From Thiomicrospira sp. (GTDB taxonomy: Bacteria > Pseudomonadota > Gammaproteobacteria > Thiomicrospirales > Thiomicrospiraceae): a DNA stretch of 40,864 bases. A program made the position numbers and the translations under genes. The DNA lies in the NCBI GenBank assembly GCA_030826915.1, contig JAUUDE010000005.1:1-40864 (forward strand), in the 5' to 3' direction. Under the pieces are notes generated by a model. The model did not search any database and was not told the origin of the DNA. It worked only from the letters and a program-made list of their open reading frames with translations. Positions within the stretch are counted from its first letter, which is position 1. Each line of letters starts with the position of its first letter. Shown piece by piece: positions 26,033-35,441 of this stretch.

Positions 26033-28576
26033 TTATGCAATTTGTTTTATTTCAACTGCAATCCCTGCAAGTTTATCCTCTTCGGTTGCGGGACGAATCT
26101 GGCCACGCTCTTGAACGAATAACTGCTCTGCAGGTGAGTCCACATTCACAAATGAACGGAAACGTTTTGTAAACTCAGGATTCTCTAATGCAGCTTCCCA
26201 GTCACACTGATAAGTCTGTTGCTGTCTTTCCATCTGAGCTTCTAATTCTGCGCCCAAACCAAGCGAATCGTTAATCACCACATCCTGAAGATACTCAAGA
26301 CCCCCTTCTAGGTTATCCATCCAAGTGGCGGTACGCTCTAGTCTGTTTGCTGTTCTAATGTAGAACATCAATAAACGATCCACATATTTAAAAACTTCTT
26401 CTTTGGTTAGGTCTGTTGCAAACAGATCTGCATGGCGAGGTTTCATACCACCATTACCACATACATATAGATTCCAACCATTCTCGGTTGAGATTAGACC
26501 GATATCTTTCGCCTGTGCTTCCGCACACTCACGCGTACAACCCGACACACCCATCTTCATTTTGTGTGGAGAACGCAAACCTTTATAGCGGTTTTCCATT
26601 TCAATCGCCATGGTCACTGAATCATCCAACCCAAAACGACACCAGGTTGAACCAACACAAGACTTAACCGTACGTAATGCTTTAGCATAAGCCTGTCCTG
26701 ATTCAAAACCAGCATCAAGTAGCTCTTTCCAGATGGCTGGAAGATCATTCATTTGCGCACCAAACAAGACAATTCGCTGGCCACCATTCACTTTGGTATA
26801 TAACTTATATTTGGTTGCAACCTCTCCCAAAACAATCAATTTTTGAGGCGTGATTTCACCACCCGGAACACGTGGAATAACGGAATAAGTCCCATCTTTT
26901 TGCATGTTTCCTAGGTAATTATCGTTGGTATCTTGCAAAGCAACGTTCTCTTTTGCCAGAGCATGCGTATTCCAAAGTGAAGCAAAGATATTTCCGACTG
27001 CCTGCTTACAAACTTCACAACCGCAACCTGTACCGTGCTTCTCAATCAGCGTATCAAAGTCTTTAATCTCTTCTACCTGACAAATATGGTAAAGCTCTTG
27101 ACGTGTGTGTGCGAAATGCTCACATAAATCGGTATTAACCTCCACACCACGTTTTTCCAATTCACTGTTCAATACATTGGTAACTAATTGAACACAACCA
27201 CCACAACCTGTACCCGCTTCTGTCGTTGCCTTCACATCAGCCATAGTGCAACATCCACCTTCAACCGCATTGATGATATCGCCTTTTGAGACGTCATAAC
27301 ATGAACACAACTGTGCCGTTTCTGGTAATGCGTCAGGGCCAAATAGATCACCACCAGAACCATCACGATTTGGAAGAATCAACGCATCAGGATGCTCCGG
27401 CAGATCCATGTCATTCAGCATAATTTGTAACAGGTTACCGAAATCTTCCGCGTCGCCCACCAATACCGCACCTAACAGCTTCTTACCATCAGGCGTAACC
27501 ACAATCTTTTTATAAATCTCTTCTGGCCCATTTTCATAGACATAAGAAAGCGCATTTTCGTCTGTTCCATGTGGGTCACCAATCGATGCTACATCCACAC
27601 CCATCAGCTTTAACTTGGTACTCATGTCCGCACCTTCAAAGCTAGCTGGTTCAGCATTTAATTGATTCACCACTACTTGCGCCATCGAGTAACCTGGTGC
27701 AACCAAACCGTAAACCATTCCGTCGTGTAACGCGCACTCACCAATCGCAAACACATCTGAATCCGATGTTTTACACTGATTATCAATTTGAATCCCACCG
27801 CGTGGACCAAGCTCTAAACCAGACTCTTTAGCTAAATCATCACGTGGTCGAATACCAGCTGAGAACAGAACCATGTCTGTTTCAAGCTCTTCACCATCCG
27901 CAAACACCATCTTGTTCATGCAGCTTTCACCATCTGTTATTAAGGTGGTGGCTTTTGAGGTGTGTACCGTCACACCTAAGTTTTCAATTTTACGTTTAAG
28001 TAGTGCTGCACCACCGTCATCCAACTGAACTGGCATTAAGCGAGGCGCAAATTCAACCACGTGAGTTTCCAAACCTAAATCAACTAAAGCTTTGGCAGCT
28101 TCAAGACCTAACAGGCCTCCGCCAACAACCACACCGACTTTACCGCGAGCGGCCACCTCTTTCATGGCATCCAAATCTTCAATGGTACGGTAAACCAAAC
28201 AACCATCGCGGTTGTTGCCATCAATCGGTGGCACAAATGGGTAAGAACCGGTTGCCATAATCAGCTTGTCATACTCAATTGTCACGCCCGCTTCAGAAGT
28301 CACGGTTTTATTCTGAGTATCAATTCCAACAGCTTTATCATTAATATAAATTTTTACGCCATTCTCTTCATAGAACCCAGGTTTAACCAAAGATAAATCT
28401 TCTGCTGTTTTACCTGAGAAGTATGAAGATAGATAAACACGGTCATAAGCAACACGAGGTTCTTCACAAAAAGTATGTACCTCAAAATTTGCATAACCTT
28501 CGCTGGCTACTAATTTTTCGATGAAGTTATGACCAACCATACCATTACCGATAACCACTATTTTTTGCTTACTCAT
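26033..28576 (-). CDS. nirB: NADH-dependent nitrite reductase large subunit NirB
   Basis: An 847-residue enzyme reducing nitrite to ammonium. N-terminal FAD module (VIGNGMVGHNF) and NADH motif (VVVGGGLLGLEAAKAL); BFD [2Fe-2S] domain (CSCYDVSKGD...GTGCGGC, about 427-466) and a second BFD-like segment (GTGCGCEVCKQAV); then the sirohaem/[4Fe-4S] domain with CX5C in SCVGSTWCRFGLDDS (near 637) and CX3C in SGCTRECAEA (near 679). All catalytic ligands are present. Its ATG overlaps the stop of the upstream FAD reductase by four bases, so they are translationally coupled. Sirohaem comes from CysG. Confidence 0.97.
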   Translation of the reverse strand: MSKQKIVVIGNGMVGHNFIEKLVASEGYANFEVHTFCEEPRVAYDRVYLSSYFSGKTAEDLSLVKPGFYEENGVKIYINDKAVGIDTQNKTVTSEAGVTIEYDKLIMATGSYPFVPPIDGNNRDGCLVYRTIEDLDAMKEVAARGKVGVVVGGGLLGLEAAKALVDLGLETHVVEFAPRLMPVQLDDGGAALLKRKIENLGVTVHTSKATTLITDGESCMNKMVFADGEELETDMVLFSAGIRPRDDLAKESGLELGPRGGIQIDNQCKTSDSDVFAIGECALHDGMVYGLVAPGYSMAQVVVNQLNAEPASFEGADMSTKLKLMGVDVASIGDPHGTDENALSYVYENGPEEIYKKIVVTPDGKKLLGAVLVGDAEDFGNLLQIMLNDMDLPEHPDALILPNRDGSGGDLFGPDALPETAQLCSCYDVSKGDIINAVEGGCCTMADVKATTEAGTGCGGCVQLVTNVLNSELEKRGVEVNTDLCEHFAHTRQELYHICQVEEIKDFDTLIEKHGTGCGCEVCKQAVGNIFASLWNTHALAKENVALQDTNDNYLGNMQKDGTYSVIPRVPGGEITPQKLIVLGEVATKYKLYTKVNGGQRIVLFGAQMNDLPAIWKELLDAGFESGQAYAKALRTVKSCVGSTWCRFGLDDSVTMAIEMENRYKGLRSPHKMKMGVSGCTRECAEAQAKDIGLISTENGWNLYVCGNGGMKPRHADLFATDLTKEEVFKYVDRLLMFYIRTANRLERTATWMDNLEGGLEYLQDVVINDSLGLGAELEAQMERQQQTYQCDWEAALENPEFTKRFRSFVNVDSPAEQLFVQERGQIRPATEEDKLAGIAVEIKQIA

Positions 28577-29811
28577 GCTACTTTTTCCTTTTCTGAGCTT
28601 TGACTTGCTGACGGCTGATAACCTTCGCCAAAAACTAATGTATCTCTATAAGCAGACATATCGTTCTGCTCAACTAAATTATCAAATATCCAATTAGAGC
28701 CGGTCACATCACCAAACATGACCGCACCCTGAATTTTGTTATCTTTCAAAACAACCTTACGATAAATGTTTTGACTTAAATCTTTATAAACTAGTGACTC
28801 TGAGCCTTCTGAGTCATGAAAATCACCGGCAGAGAACAAGCTAATCCCCGTTACTTTTAATTTGGTAGAGATAAAGCTCCCTTGATAGGCCGATTTTTTA
28901 CCTGCGAGTGTTTCTGCTAAAACTTGTGCTTGTTCATATAAAGGAGCAACCAAACCGTAGACCATACCTCTATGCTCAACACACTCTCCTAAGGCATAAA
29001 TACCGTCTACTGATGTTTCTAACTGGTCATTAACCACAATGCCCCGATTGACTTCCAAATCAAGCTTTTTGCCAACACCAATATTTGGACGAATCCCCAC
29101 GGCCATAACCACCAAATCGGCATCCAGCACTCGACCATCGGACATTTTTACACCGGTTACAAAATCATCCCCCAGAATTTCAGAGGTTTGTGCAGACATG
29201 GCGAACTTCATACCATTCGCTTCAAGACTTTTTTGAAGTAGACCGCCAGAGATAGGGTCCATTTGAACCTCCATTAAGACGTCACCAAGGTGAACAACTG
29301 TGACATCCATGCCGCGTTTAATAAGCCCGTTCGCGGCTTCTAAACCAAGCAGGCCTCCACCAATTACCACCGCTTTTTTCTTGGTAGCCGTAGAATGAAT
29401 CATAAAATTAACATCGCGAATATCACGAAATGCAACCACGCCTGGTAGTTCATGACCTGGCACAGGGATTATGAAGGGATTAGAACCCGTTGCTATGATA
29501 AGTTTATCGTACGAATAGGTCGCACCTAAATCTGTGCTAACTGTTTTGGATTGTTGATCAACGGCCACAATTTCAGTACTGGCATGAAGGTGAACATCAC
29601 GTTCTTCAAACCAATCATGGTCATGTGTCATTATTTCAGGGAGCTGTTTTTCACCTGCAAGAACTGGTGATAGCATAATGCGGTTATAACCGCCATTCGG
29701 CTCTTTATTGAATACGCGAATATCGTATTTATCTGGTGCTTCTTGTAGAAGGCGCTCAATAAATCGCGCGCCAACCATACCTGAACCAATAAGTATGAGT
29801 TTCTGCTTCAT
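28573..29811 (-). CDS. FAD-dependent NAD(P)H reductase, likely electron donor of NasA
   Basis: A 412-residue relative of the NirB N-terminal module (LIGSGMVGARFIERLLQEAP; VIGGGLLGLEAANGL; DGIYALGECVEHRGMVYGLV). It lacks a BFD domain and ends in a short acidic/basic tail. Klebsiella NasC and Bacillus NasB are the NADH-linked donors for their NasA; this protein fits that role because NasA here carries the missing [2Fe-2S] domain. It is first in the operon FAD reductase-nirB-nirD-nasA. A small inverted repeat (GCTCAA...TTGAGC, 29831-29850) sits 20 bases before the start. Confidence 0.85.
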   Translation of the reverse strand: MKQKLILIGSGMVGARFIERLLQEAPDKYDIRVFNKEPNGGYNRIMLSPVLAGEKQLPEIMTHDHDWFEERDVHLHASTEIVAVDQQSKTVSTDLGATYSYDKLIIATGSNPFIIPVPGHELPGVVAFRDIRDVNFMIHSTATKKKAVVIGGGLLGLEAANGLIKRGMDVTVVHLGDVLMEVQMDPISGGLLQKSLEANGMKFAMSAQTSEILGDDFVTGVKMSDGRVLDADLVVMAVGIRPNIGVGKKLDLEVNRGIVVNDQLETSVDGIYALGECVEHRGMVYGLVAPLYEQAQVLAETLAGKKSAYQGSFISTKLKVTGISLFSAGDFHDSEGSESLVYKDLSQNIYRKVVLKDNKIQGAVMFGDVTGSNWIFDNLVEQNDMSAYRDTLVFGEGYQPSASQSSEKEKVA

Positions 29812-29905
29812 TGCATTCCTTTACTTTTAGGCTCAATACTGTTGTTGAGCCATAATGTGACATTAGGACCCAACAATAGATCATATTATCATTTTCTGAT
29901 GACAT

Positions 29906-29921
29906 AACAGGATTTATGCCA
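29906..29921 (-). promoter_or_regulatory. Candidate sigma-54 promoter of FAD reductase-nirB-nirD-nasA
   Basis: TGGCATAAATCCTGTT on the minus strand: -24 TGGCA, GG-N10-GT spacing. The flanking TTTTTGGCATA is similar to the elements at 19916 and 39506. Expected start near 29895. Confidence 0.45.
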
Positions 29922-30040
29922 AAAAATTACAAAAACAATATAACAAAACAATATCAATACCTTATAAGGGTTTTATCATTATCTCACCAAACACCACTCA
30001 GTTTTATCGATTCAATACAGTGCGAAAACCAAATCATTAT

Positions 30041-30046
30041 GGTGCA
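30041..30046 (+). promoter_or_regulatory. Candidate NtrC half-site
   Basis: GGTGCA, a perfect NtrC half-site placed between the two divergent sigma-54-like promoters. The second half (CAAATC at the right spacing) is poor. Confidence 0.3.
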
Positions 30047-30131
30047 TTACTGACTAAAACACTCAATACATTAGCAATAAATAATATCCATTTAAACTAT
30101 AAGTAATTGTAATATAAGTCTTTAATACCCC

Positions 30132-30147
30132 TGGTACTACAAATGCT
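30132..30147 (+). promoter_or_regulatory. Candidate sigma-54 promoter of narK
   Basis: TGGTACTACAAATGCT: only C to T in the -24 TGGCAC and one mismatch in the -12 TTGCT, with invariant GG-N10-GC. The best of the five elements. Expected start near 30158, 43 bases before the narK ATG. Confidence 0.55.
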
Positions 30148-30200
30148 TTAACCCATTAAATCAAACAATGCCGTTTATTTTTAAGAGCAAAGAGGTCTCT

Positions 30201-31676
30201 ATGTCAGTCGACAATTCCAAGTTCAACCTACTCTCCTTTAGTGGAAACACACGCATACTCCATTTAACATGGTTTGCATTTTTTATGTCATTTGTTGTCT
30301 GGCTAGGCCTTGGTCCTATGATGCCTTTTATTCAAGAGGCACTTAATTTAACCACCCAACAAGCGAAAGTTCTTCTAATATTGAACGTTGCCATGACCAT
30401 CCCCGCTCGTATCGTAGTCGGAATACTGGTTGATAAATACGGCCCTAAAATTATGTATTCAGCCATCCTTGTTCTAGGTGGTATTATCAGCATCGCATTC
30501 GCTTGGGCTCAAACTTATGAAGAGTTGGCTCTATTAAGATTCTTATCTGGTTTTATTGGTGCTGGTTTTGTTGTTGGTATCCGCATGATTTCAGAATGGT
30601 TTCCAGCTAAACAAACAGGTATTGCTCAAGGTATCTACGGCGGCTGGGGTAACTTTGGTTCTGCTGGTGCAGCGATGACCCTACCGTTTATTGCGGTTGC
30701 AATGGGCGATGTTGACGGCTGGCGTTATGCAATCACCTTTGCTAGCTTAGCTGCAATGGCATATGGCATTTTCTACTTCTTTAACGTATCAGATACACCT
30801 AAAGGCTCAACCTACTTCAAGCCTAAAAAGACAGGTGCAATGGAAGTGACCTCTAAAGGTGACCTATTCCTTTACATCATTATGAACATTCCACTATACC
30901 TTGCATTAGCAGTATTAACGTGGAAGTTATCGCCTGAAAAAATGGGACTCATCACCGCTGAAATGACATTTGCAGTTTACGCTACGTTAATTGGTACCTA
31001 TGTTTTACAGATTTGGAAAATCTGGCAAGTTAATAAGCATATCTTTAAAGAACCCGTCCCAGAACTTCACCGTTATAAATTCAAGCAAGTTGCCATCTTA
31101 GACTGGGCTTACCTTGTGACTTTTGGTACAGAACTAGCCGTTGTTTCAATGTTAGCCATGTTTTACGTATCTTGGTTTGAATTACCAAAAGTAACCGCTG
31201 CCCTACTAGCTGGTATATACCCGTTTATCAACCTTGTTGCTCGCCCTGGTGGTGGTTGGATCAGCGATAAAATTGGTCGTCGCAGAACATTATTATTTGT
31301 TTTTGCTGGAATTACAGCAAGCTTCTTATTCCTAGGTAATGTTGATAAATCTTGGTCAGTTGAATTAGTGGTAGGGATTACAATCATTGCAGGTATTTTT
31401 TCTAAAGCAGGTTCAGGAGCTGTATTTGCTATGGTCCCATTAGTACAGCGTCGCATGACAGGACAAATTGCAGGTATGGCAGGTGCTTACGGTAACGTTG
31501 GTGCTGTTACCTTCTTAACCGTAAATAGCTTAGTCGATTATGATATGTTCTTTATGATCATTGGGATTGTCTCAGCCTTTGTGCTTGCTCTTATCATCTT
31601 CTTCCTAGAAGAGCCTGAAGGACAAATGACAGAAGTTATGCCAGATGGAACCGTTCAAATGATTGATGTTAAATAA
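30201..31676 (+). CDS. narK: NarK-family nitrate/nitrite transporter
   Basis: A 491-residue major facilitator protein with about 12 helices. The two nitrate-signature glycine motifs are visible: GGWGNFGSAGAAMTL (TM5) and GAYGNVGAVTFLTVNSL (TM11). A loop of about 80 residues with an extra helix lies between TM6 and TM7. In this context it imports nitrate (or exports nitrite) for assimilation. The ATG at 30201 follows AGAGG; the frame could begin at 30168, but that ATG lacks a ribosome site. A clear terminator follows, so the kinase gene may be only partly co-transcribed. It duplicates the function of NrtABD. Confidence 0.95.
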   Translation: MSVDNSKFNLLSFSGNTRILHLTWFAFFMSFVVWLGLGPMMPFIQEALNLTTQQAKVLLILNVAMTIPARIVVGILVDKYGPKIMYSAILVLGGIISIAFAWAQTYEELALLRFLSGFIGAGFVVGIRMISEWFPAKQTGIAQGIYGGWGNFGSAGAAMTLPFIAVAMGDVDGWRYAITFASLAAMAYGIFYFFNVSDTPKGSTYFKPKKTGAMEVTSKGDLFLYIIMNIPLYLALAVLTWKLSPEKMGLITAEMTFAVYATLIGTYVLQIWKIWQVNKHIFKEPVPELHRYKFKQVAILDWAYLVTFGTELAVVSMLAMFYVSWFELPKVTAALLAGIYPFINLVARPGGGWISDKIGRRRTLLFVFAGITASFLFLGNVDKSWSVELVVGITIIAGIFSKAGSGAVFAMVPLVQRRMTGQIAGMAGAYGNVGAVTFLTVNSLVDYDMFFMIIGIVSAFVLALIIFFLEEPEGQMTEVMPDGTVQMIDVK

Positions 31677-31697
31677 TCAAATTTAATACCCTATCTT

Positions 31698-31727
31698 AAA
31701 AGCCAGTTTATACTGGCTTTTTTGTTT
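31698..31727 (+). terminator. Intrinsic terminator after narK
   Basis: AAAAGCCAGT/ACTGGCTTTT, a perfect ten-pair stem with a TTAT loop, then TTGTTTTC. It sits 21 bases after the narK stop and 33 before the kinase gene; transcription of the kinase must read through or start nearby. Confidence 0.85.
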
Positions 31728-31759
31728 TCAGAATTCGACATCTTTTACAGGAACGTAAT

Positions 31760-33481
31760 ATGAGCCAACAATTATGTATGGATATTGGTTGTCACTCAAC
31801 CGCCGGTGTTAAACACGAAAATCAAGATTCTGTGAATTTCAGCATCCCTACCGATCAATCTCTTGAAAACAAAGGTATCGTGGCGGTTTTAGCCGACGGA
31901 GTAAGTAGTAGTGAGGCCGCTAAACAGGCAAGTGATACAGCCGTCAAAAGCTTTATTTCTGACTACTACTCCACACCAGACACCTGGGGAACAAAAAAAT
32001 CCTGCCAACAAGTTGTCAGCGCCATCAACTCCTGGCTATACAAGCAAGGCAGCACTCATGCCAATGAATTAAAAGGCTGGGTAAGCACCTTTGATGCGAT
32101 TATTTTTAAATCCACAACGGCTTATATCGTCCATATTGGTGACTCAAGAGTTTACCGACTTCGCGATGGCGAGCTCACTCAAATGACCAAAGACCATATT
32201 ACTTGGCTAAACTCAGAACGCAGCTACTTAAGCCGGGCTTTAGGCGTAGATACCGCCCTTCAAATTGACTTCAAGACCGAAGCTTTACAAGAGGGAGATA
32301 TTTATCTACAGACATCCGATGGTGTGCATGAATTTTTAAAAGAAGCGGATATCATCAAACTCCTCCTCTCTGAACAAACATCGACTGAAAAAGCGCAGCG
32401 TCTTGTTGAAAAAGCGATTGCCAATCAATCTGATGACAACCTTAGTGCCCAAGTATCCAAAGTAAATCGACTGCCCAATGCAACCAAGCAAGAGGTTTAC
32501 GATAAGTTAACAGAACTTCCCTTCCCCCCTGAACTACTTCCAGGAATGAAAATTGATGGTTATGAAATCCTTCAAGAGATTAACTTATCAGCTCGTAGCC
32601 AAATTTATCTAGCCAAAGACATGGAAAACGGGAAACAAATCATACTAAAAACGCCATCTGAAAATTACAGTGACGACCCCTGGTATCTTGATGGCTTTGT
32701 GCGTGAGGAGTGGATTGGCCAGCGTTTAAAACATCCCAGCCTAATGAAAACATATAAGTCGAAAACAAAAAAACAGTTTTTATACTTCACAACAGAGTAC
32801 ATCAAAGGTCAGACTGTCAGCCAATGGATTAGCGCATACCCTAACCCTGAGATTAGCACAGTAATAGATTATATCGAGCAACTTGCCAGCGCCTTAAGAG
32901 CCATGCATCGTCAGGATGTCATTCATCAGGATTTAAAACCTGATAACGTAATGATTAATGAAAGCAACCGTATTAAGATCATTGACTTTGGTGCGGTGCA
33001 TGCAGCAGGCCTGGCAGAGTTAGCCAGCGTACTACAGCGACAACACCCAAAAGGAACCCTAAACTATACTGCTCCAGAATACCTAATGGGTGAATCAGGA
33101 AGTAAGCGTTCAGATATCTTTTCTTTAGGTGTCATTTGCTATGAAATGCTCACAGGTAAACTGCCGTTTAAAGAAAAAATAGCCAATAAGTTCCAACTAA
33201 AAAGCTATGAACACATGCAGTACATACCTTTAAAAAAACATCGACCAGACCTACCTGAATGGCTTGACTCAGTACTGAAAAAAGCCTGTGCACCCAACCC
33301 AACAAAACGCTATGGTTTACTCTCAGAATTTGTACACGATCTAAAAACTCCCAAAGATGTAATTGTTAAAAACGAATACGAACCTCTTTTAGAGCGCAAT
33401 CCGTTACTTTTTTGGCAGGGACTATCAGCTACCCTCCTATTTACCTTAATCACAACCATTTTATTCTGTGACAGTCATTAA
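31760..33481 (+). CDS. PP2C phosphatase-Ser/Thr kinase fusion protein
   Basis: A 573-residue bifunctional signalling protein. Residues 1-240 are a PP2C phosphatase with the metal-binding blocks (KHENQDS, VLADGVSSSEAAKQA, HIGDSRVYRL, TSDGVHEFL, SDDNLS). Residues about 268-530 are a Hanks-type kinase: ATP-binding Lys near 297 (IILKTPS), catalytic IHQDLKPDN near 391 (HQD instead of HRD), IIDFGAVH near 408 and TAPEYL. The glycine-rich loop reads NLSARSQIY and lacks the usual glycines. A C-terminal helix (about 547-568) anchors it. Pseudomonas has a similar gene beside its assimilatory nirB/nitrate transporter genes, so the linkage is conserved; the target is unknown. Confidence 0.88.
   Translation: MSQQLCMDIGCHSTAGVKHENQDSVNFSIPTDQSLENKGIVAVLADGVSSSEAAKQASDTAVKSFISDYYSTPDTWGTKKSCQQVVSAINSWLYKQGSTHANELKGWVSTFDAIIFKSTTAYIVHIGDSRVYRLRDGELTQMTKDHITWLNSERSYLSRALGVDTALQIDFKTEALQEGDIYLQTSDGVHEFLKEADIIKLLLSEQTSTEKAQRLVEKAIANQSDDNLSAQVSKVNRLPNATKQEVYDKLTELPFPPELLPGMKIDGYEILQEINLSARSQIYLAKDMENGKQIILKTPSENYSDDPWYLDGFVREEWIGQRLKHPSLMKTYKSKTKKQFLYFTTEYIKGQTVSQWISAYPNPEISTVIDYIEQLASALRAMHRQDVIHQDLKPDNVMINESNRIKIIDFGAVHAAGLAELASVLQRQHPKGTLNYTAPEYLMGESGSKRSDIFSLGVICYEMLTGKLPFKEKIANKFQLKSYEHMQYIPLKKHRPDLPEWLDSVLKKACAPNPTKRYGLLSEFVHDLKTPKDVIVKNEYEPLLERNPLLFWQGLSATLLFTLITTILFCDSH
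33006..33014. repeat. CAGGCCTGG repeat copy (inside kinase gene)
   Basis: CAGGCCTGG followed by C instead of T; encodes A-G-L. A degenerate copy. Confidence 0.45.
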
Positions 33482-33502
33482 AACCAATCCTCCTAAAAGA
33501 CA

Positions 33503-33525
33503 AAAAGCACCCTAAAGGTGCTTTT
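33503..33525. terminator. Bidirectional terminator between kinase gene and nrtD
   Basis: AAAAGCACC/GGTGCTTTT, a nine-pair stem with a five-base loop. T-runs follow on both strands (TTTT on plus, TTTTT on minus). It lies between two convergent genes. Confidence 0.8.
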
Positions 33526-33549
33526 AAAGATACTTTTTACTTAATCTTA

Positions 33550-34344
33550 CTAGTGTTCTACCTTTCGCTGCTTCTCATACAAGAAGCGCAATACTTCAGA
33601 ACGATAATGGTTGTAGGTAGGGTCATCCGCTAAGGCTAATCTGTCTCTTGGATGAGGTAGATCGACTTTAAGAATTTCACCAATAGTCGCCGCAGGGCCG
33701 TTGGTCATCATTACAATTCTATCTGAGAGCAAAACAGCCTCATCCACATCGTGAGTAATCATAATAACGGTGTTATTTAACTCTTTTTGAATTTCCATCA
33801 ATGAATCTTGCAAATGTGCACGAGTCAATGCATCTAAAGCACCAAACGGCTCATCCATCAACATAACTTCTGGCTGCATCGCTAATGCTCTGGCAATCCC
33901 CACACGCTGCTTCATACCACCAGAAATCTCATCTGGCCTTTTATGCATGGCATGATCCATATGTACAAGTTTTAAATTGTGCTCAATCCACTCTTTCTTC
34001 TCTGCTGCAGACTTGGTATTTTTAAATACCTGATCTACCGCAAGCTCTACGTTTTCATAAGCACTTAACCAAGGAAGCAATGAATGGTTTTGGAACACAA
34101 CTGCTCTTTCAGGGCCAGGTTCGTTGACCTCTCTACCATCTAACAGAACCCCACCTTCGGTTGCTTCATATAAACCTGCGACAATGTTTAACACTGTAGA
34201 TTTACCGCAACCAGAGTGACCAATCAAAGAGATGAACTCTCCTTGATCGATTTTTAAGTTAATATCTCTAAGTGCTCTAAACGGACCTTTAGGCGTAGGA
34301 AATTCAATACCAACATCGGTTAATTCTAAATGTACTTCTGACAT
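33550..34344 (-). CDS. nrtD: Nitrate ABC transporter ATPase NrtD
   Basis: A 264-residue ABC ATPase of the nitrate/sulfonate/taurine group. Walker A GHSGCGKST near residues 42-50, Q-loop FQNHSLLPW, signature SGGMKQRVGIARAL, Walker B VMLMDEPFGALDA, and the switch histidine in MITHDVDEA. It energises import with the NrtB permease (24 bp upstream). There is no C-terminal substrate-binding extension, so this is NrtD/NasD-like rather than NrtC. Confidence 0.94.
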   Translation of the reverse strand: MSEVHLELTDVGIEFPTPKGPFRALRDINLKIDQGEFISLIGHSGCGKSTVLNIVAGLYEATEGGVLLDGREVNEPGPERAVVFQNHSLLPWLSAYENVELAVDQVFKNTKSAAEKKEWIEHNLKLVHMDHAMHKRPDEISGGMKQRVGIARALAMQPEVMLMDEPFGALDALTRAHLQDSLMEIQKELNNTVIMITHDVDEAVLLSDRIVMMTNGPAATIGEILKVDLPHPRDRLALADDPTYNHYRSEVLRFLYEKQRKVEH

Positions 34345-34367
34345 GTTTTTTTCTCCTTAGCCTTTTT

Positions 34368-35366
34368 TTAACGAATATCCGCTGATTTATCCCAAGAAAC
34401 CGCTTTCTGTATAATCAACATACCGCGATCTAAAAAGAAACCAACAATACCGATTACGATAACTGCAACCATGATTCGTCCTAAAGAGTCCGAACTACCA
34501 TTTTGGAATTCATCCCAAACAAACTTACCTAACCCAGGGTTTTGTGCCAACATCTCTGCCGCAATCAATACCATCCAAGCAATACCTAAAGAGATACGAA
34601 GACCTGTAAACATCATTGGAATTGAACAAGGAAGTACGATTTTACGTACATGCGTCCACCAACTTAAGCTTAATACTTGACTCACGTTTTTAAGATCTTG
34701 AGTAACTGTTGCTACACCAGCAGCCGTATTAATAATAGTTGGCCATAAACAACATAAAAGAACAGTAAACATAGAGTTAAGAAAAGCTTTATCAAACATC
34801 GGGTCATCAGTTACATACACTGCAGAAACAACCATTGTTACCAGAGGCAGCCATGCTAAAGGAGAAACCGGTTTAAATATTTGAATTAACGGGTTAACAG
34901 CTGCATAAGCGTTGGTACTTAAACCGATAACAATACCGATTGGAATCGCAATAATCGATGCCAAAATAAATCCACTCATTACCGTCACTAAACTACGCCA
35001 AATCTGTTCGAAGAAAGTTGGTGGCCCTGTATACTCACGAACCTTAATTTCAGCTTCAGGATTCTTTTCAAGTTTACGAGCGTTACGCTCTTCTTGACGC
35101 TGATAAAATTTTTCTTCTTTAAGCGCTTCAGCTTCAGCTTCTTCTTGCAAGCTTGAAAATTGTTCATAAGTTTGAACAGGCCCAGGAAACTGACCTAAAG
35201 AAGTATTGATATTAGATGCAGCACCTTGCCAAAGTGCCAAAAAGATAAGCAGACCAGCCAGTGGTAAACCTACCATCTTAATAATCTGGTTCATTTGACC
35301 TTGACGATCTTCACCAATTATTAATTTATAAAAAGGCTCCACAAGAGCCCATTTTAAAGGATTCAT
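34368..35366 (-). CDS. nrtB: Nitrate ABC transporter permease NrtB
   Basis: A 332-residue permease with about six to seven helices. The EAA-type loop is visible (LKNVSQVLSLSWWTHVRKIV). Between helix 1 and the core, a charged, helical segment at about 72-112 (ALKEEKFYQRQEERNARKLE) is probably on the cytoplasmic or periplasmic face; similar insertions are common in proteobacterial NrtB, so it is not aberrant. It lies between nrtA and nrtD. Confidence 0.93.
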   Translation of the reverse strand: MNPLKWALVEPFYKLIIGEDRQGQMNQIIKMVGLPLAGLLIFLALWQGAASNINTSLGQFPGPVQTYEQFSSLQEEAEAEALKEEKFYQRQEERNARKLEKNPEAEIKVREYTGPPTFFEQIWRSLVTVMSGFILASIIAIPIGIVIGLSTNAYAAVNPLIQIFKPVSPLAWLPLVTMVVSAVYVTDDPMFDKAFLNSMFTVLLCCLWPTIINTAAGVATVTQDLKNVSQVLSLSWWTHVRKIVLPCSIPMMFTGLRISLGIAWMVLIAAEMLAQNPGLGKFVWDEFQNGSSDSLGRIMVAVIVIGIVGFFLDRGMLIIQKAVSWDKSADIR

Positions 35367-35398
35367 AAAATCACCTTTGATGTATACGAATAAAAATC

Positions 35399-35423
35399 CT
35401 CCTCAAAAATGCATTTTGAGGAG
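35399..35423 (-). other. Intercistronic hairpin between nrtA and nrtB
   Basis: CTCCTCAAAA/TTTTGAGGAG, ten pairs with a five-base loop. On the minus strand GGATTTTTATTC follows, so it may terminate in part, or stabilise the nrtA transcript to make more binding protein than permease. Confidence 0.6.
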
Positions 35424-35441
35424 ATTTTGAAGATTAATGAA

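Larger units (their letters stand above)
29812..30200. other. Divergent control region FAD reductase/narK
   Basis: About 390 bp between the nirB operon and narK. It contains one sigma-54-like element for each direction (29906-29921 minus; 30132-30147 plus) and a single GGTGCA half-site at 30041-30046, about 115-150 bp from both expected starts, plus a 6-bp inverted repeat near the FAD reductase start. Confidence 0.55.

Noticed and set aside
29831-29850. GCTCAA...TTGAGC inverted repeat before the FAD reductase, considered as a third attenuator
   Set aside because: No T-run follows on the minus strand and there is no GAGT-N6 partner, so it does not match the two real attenuators.
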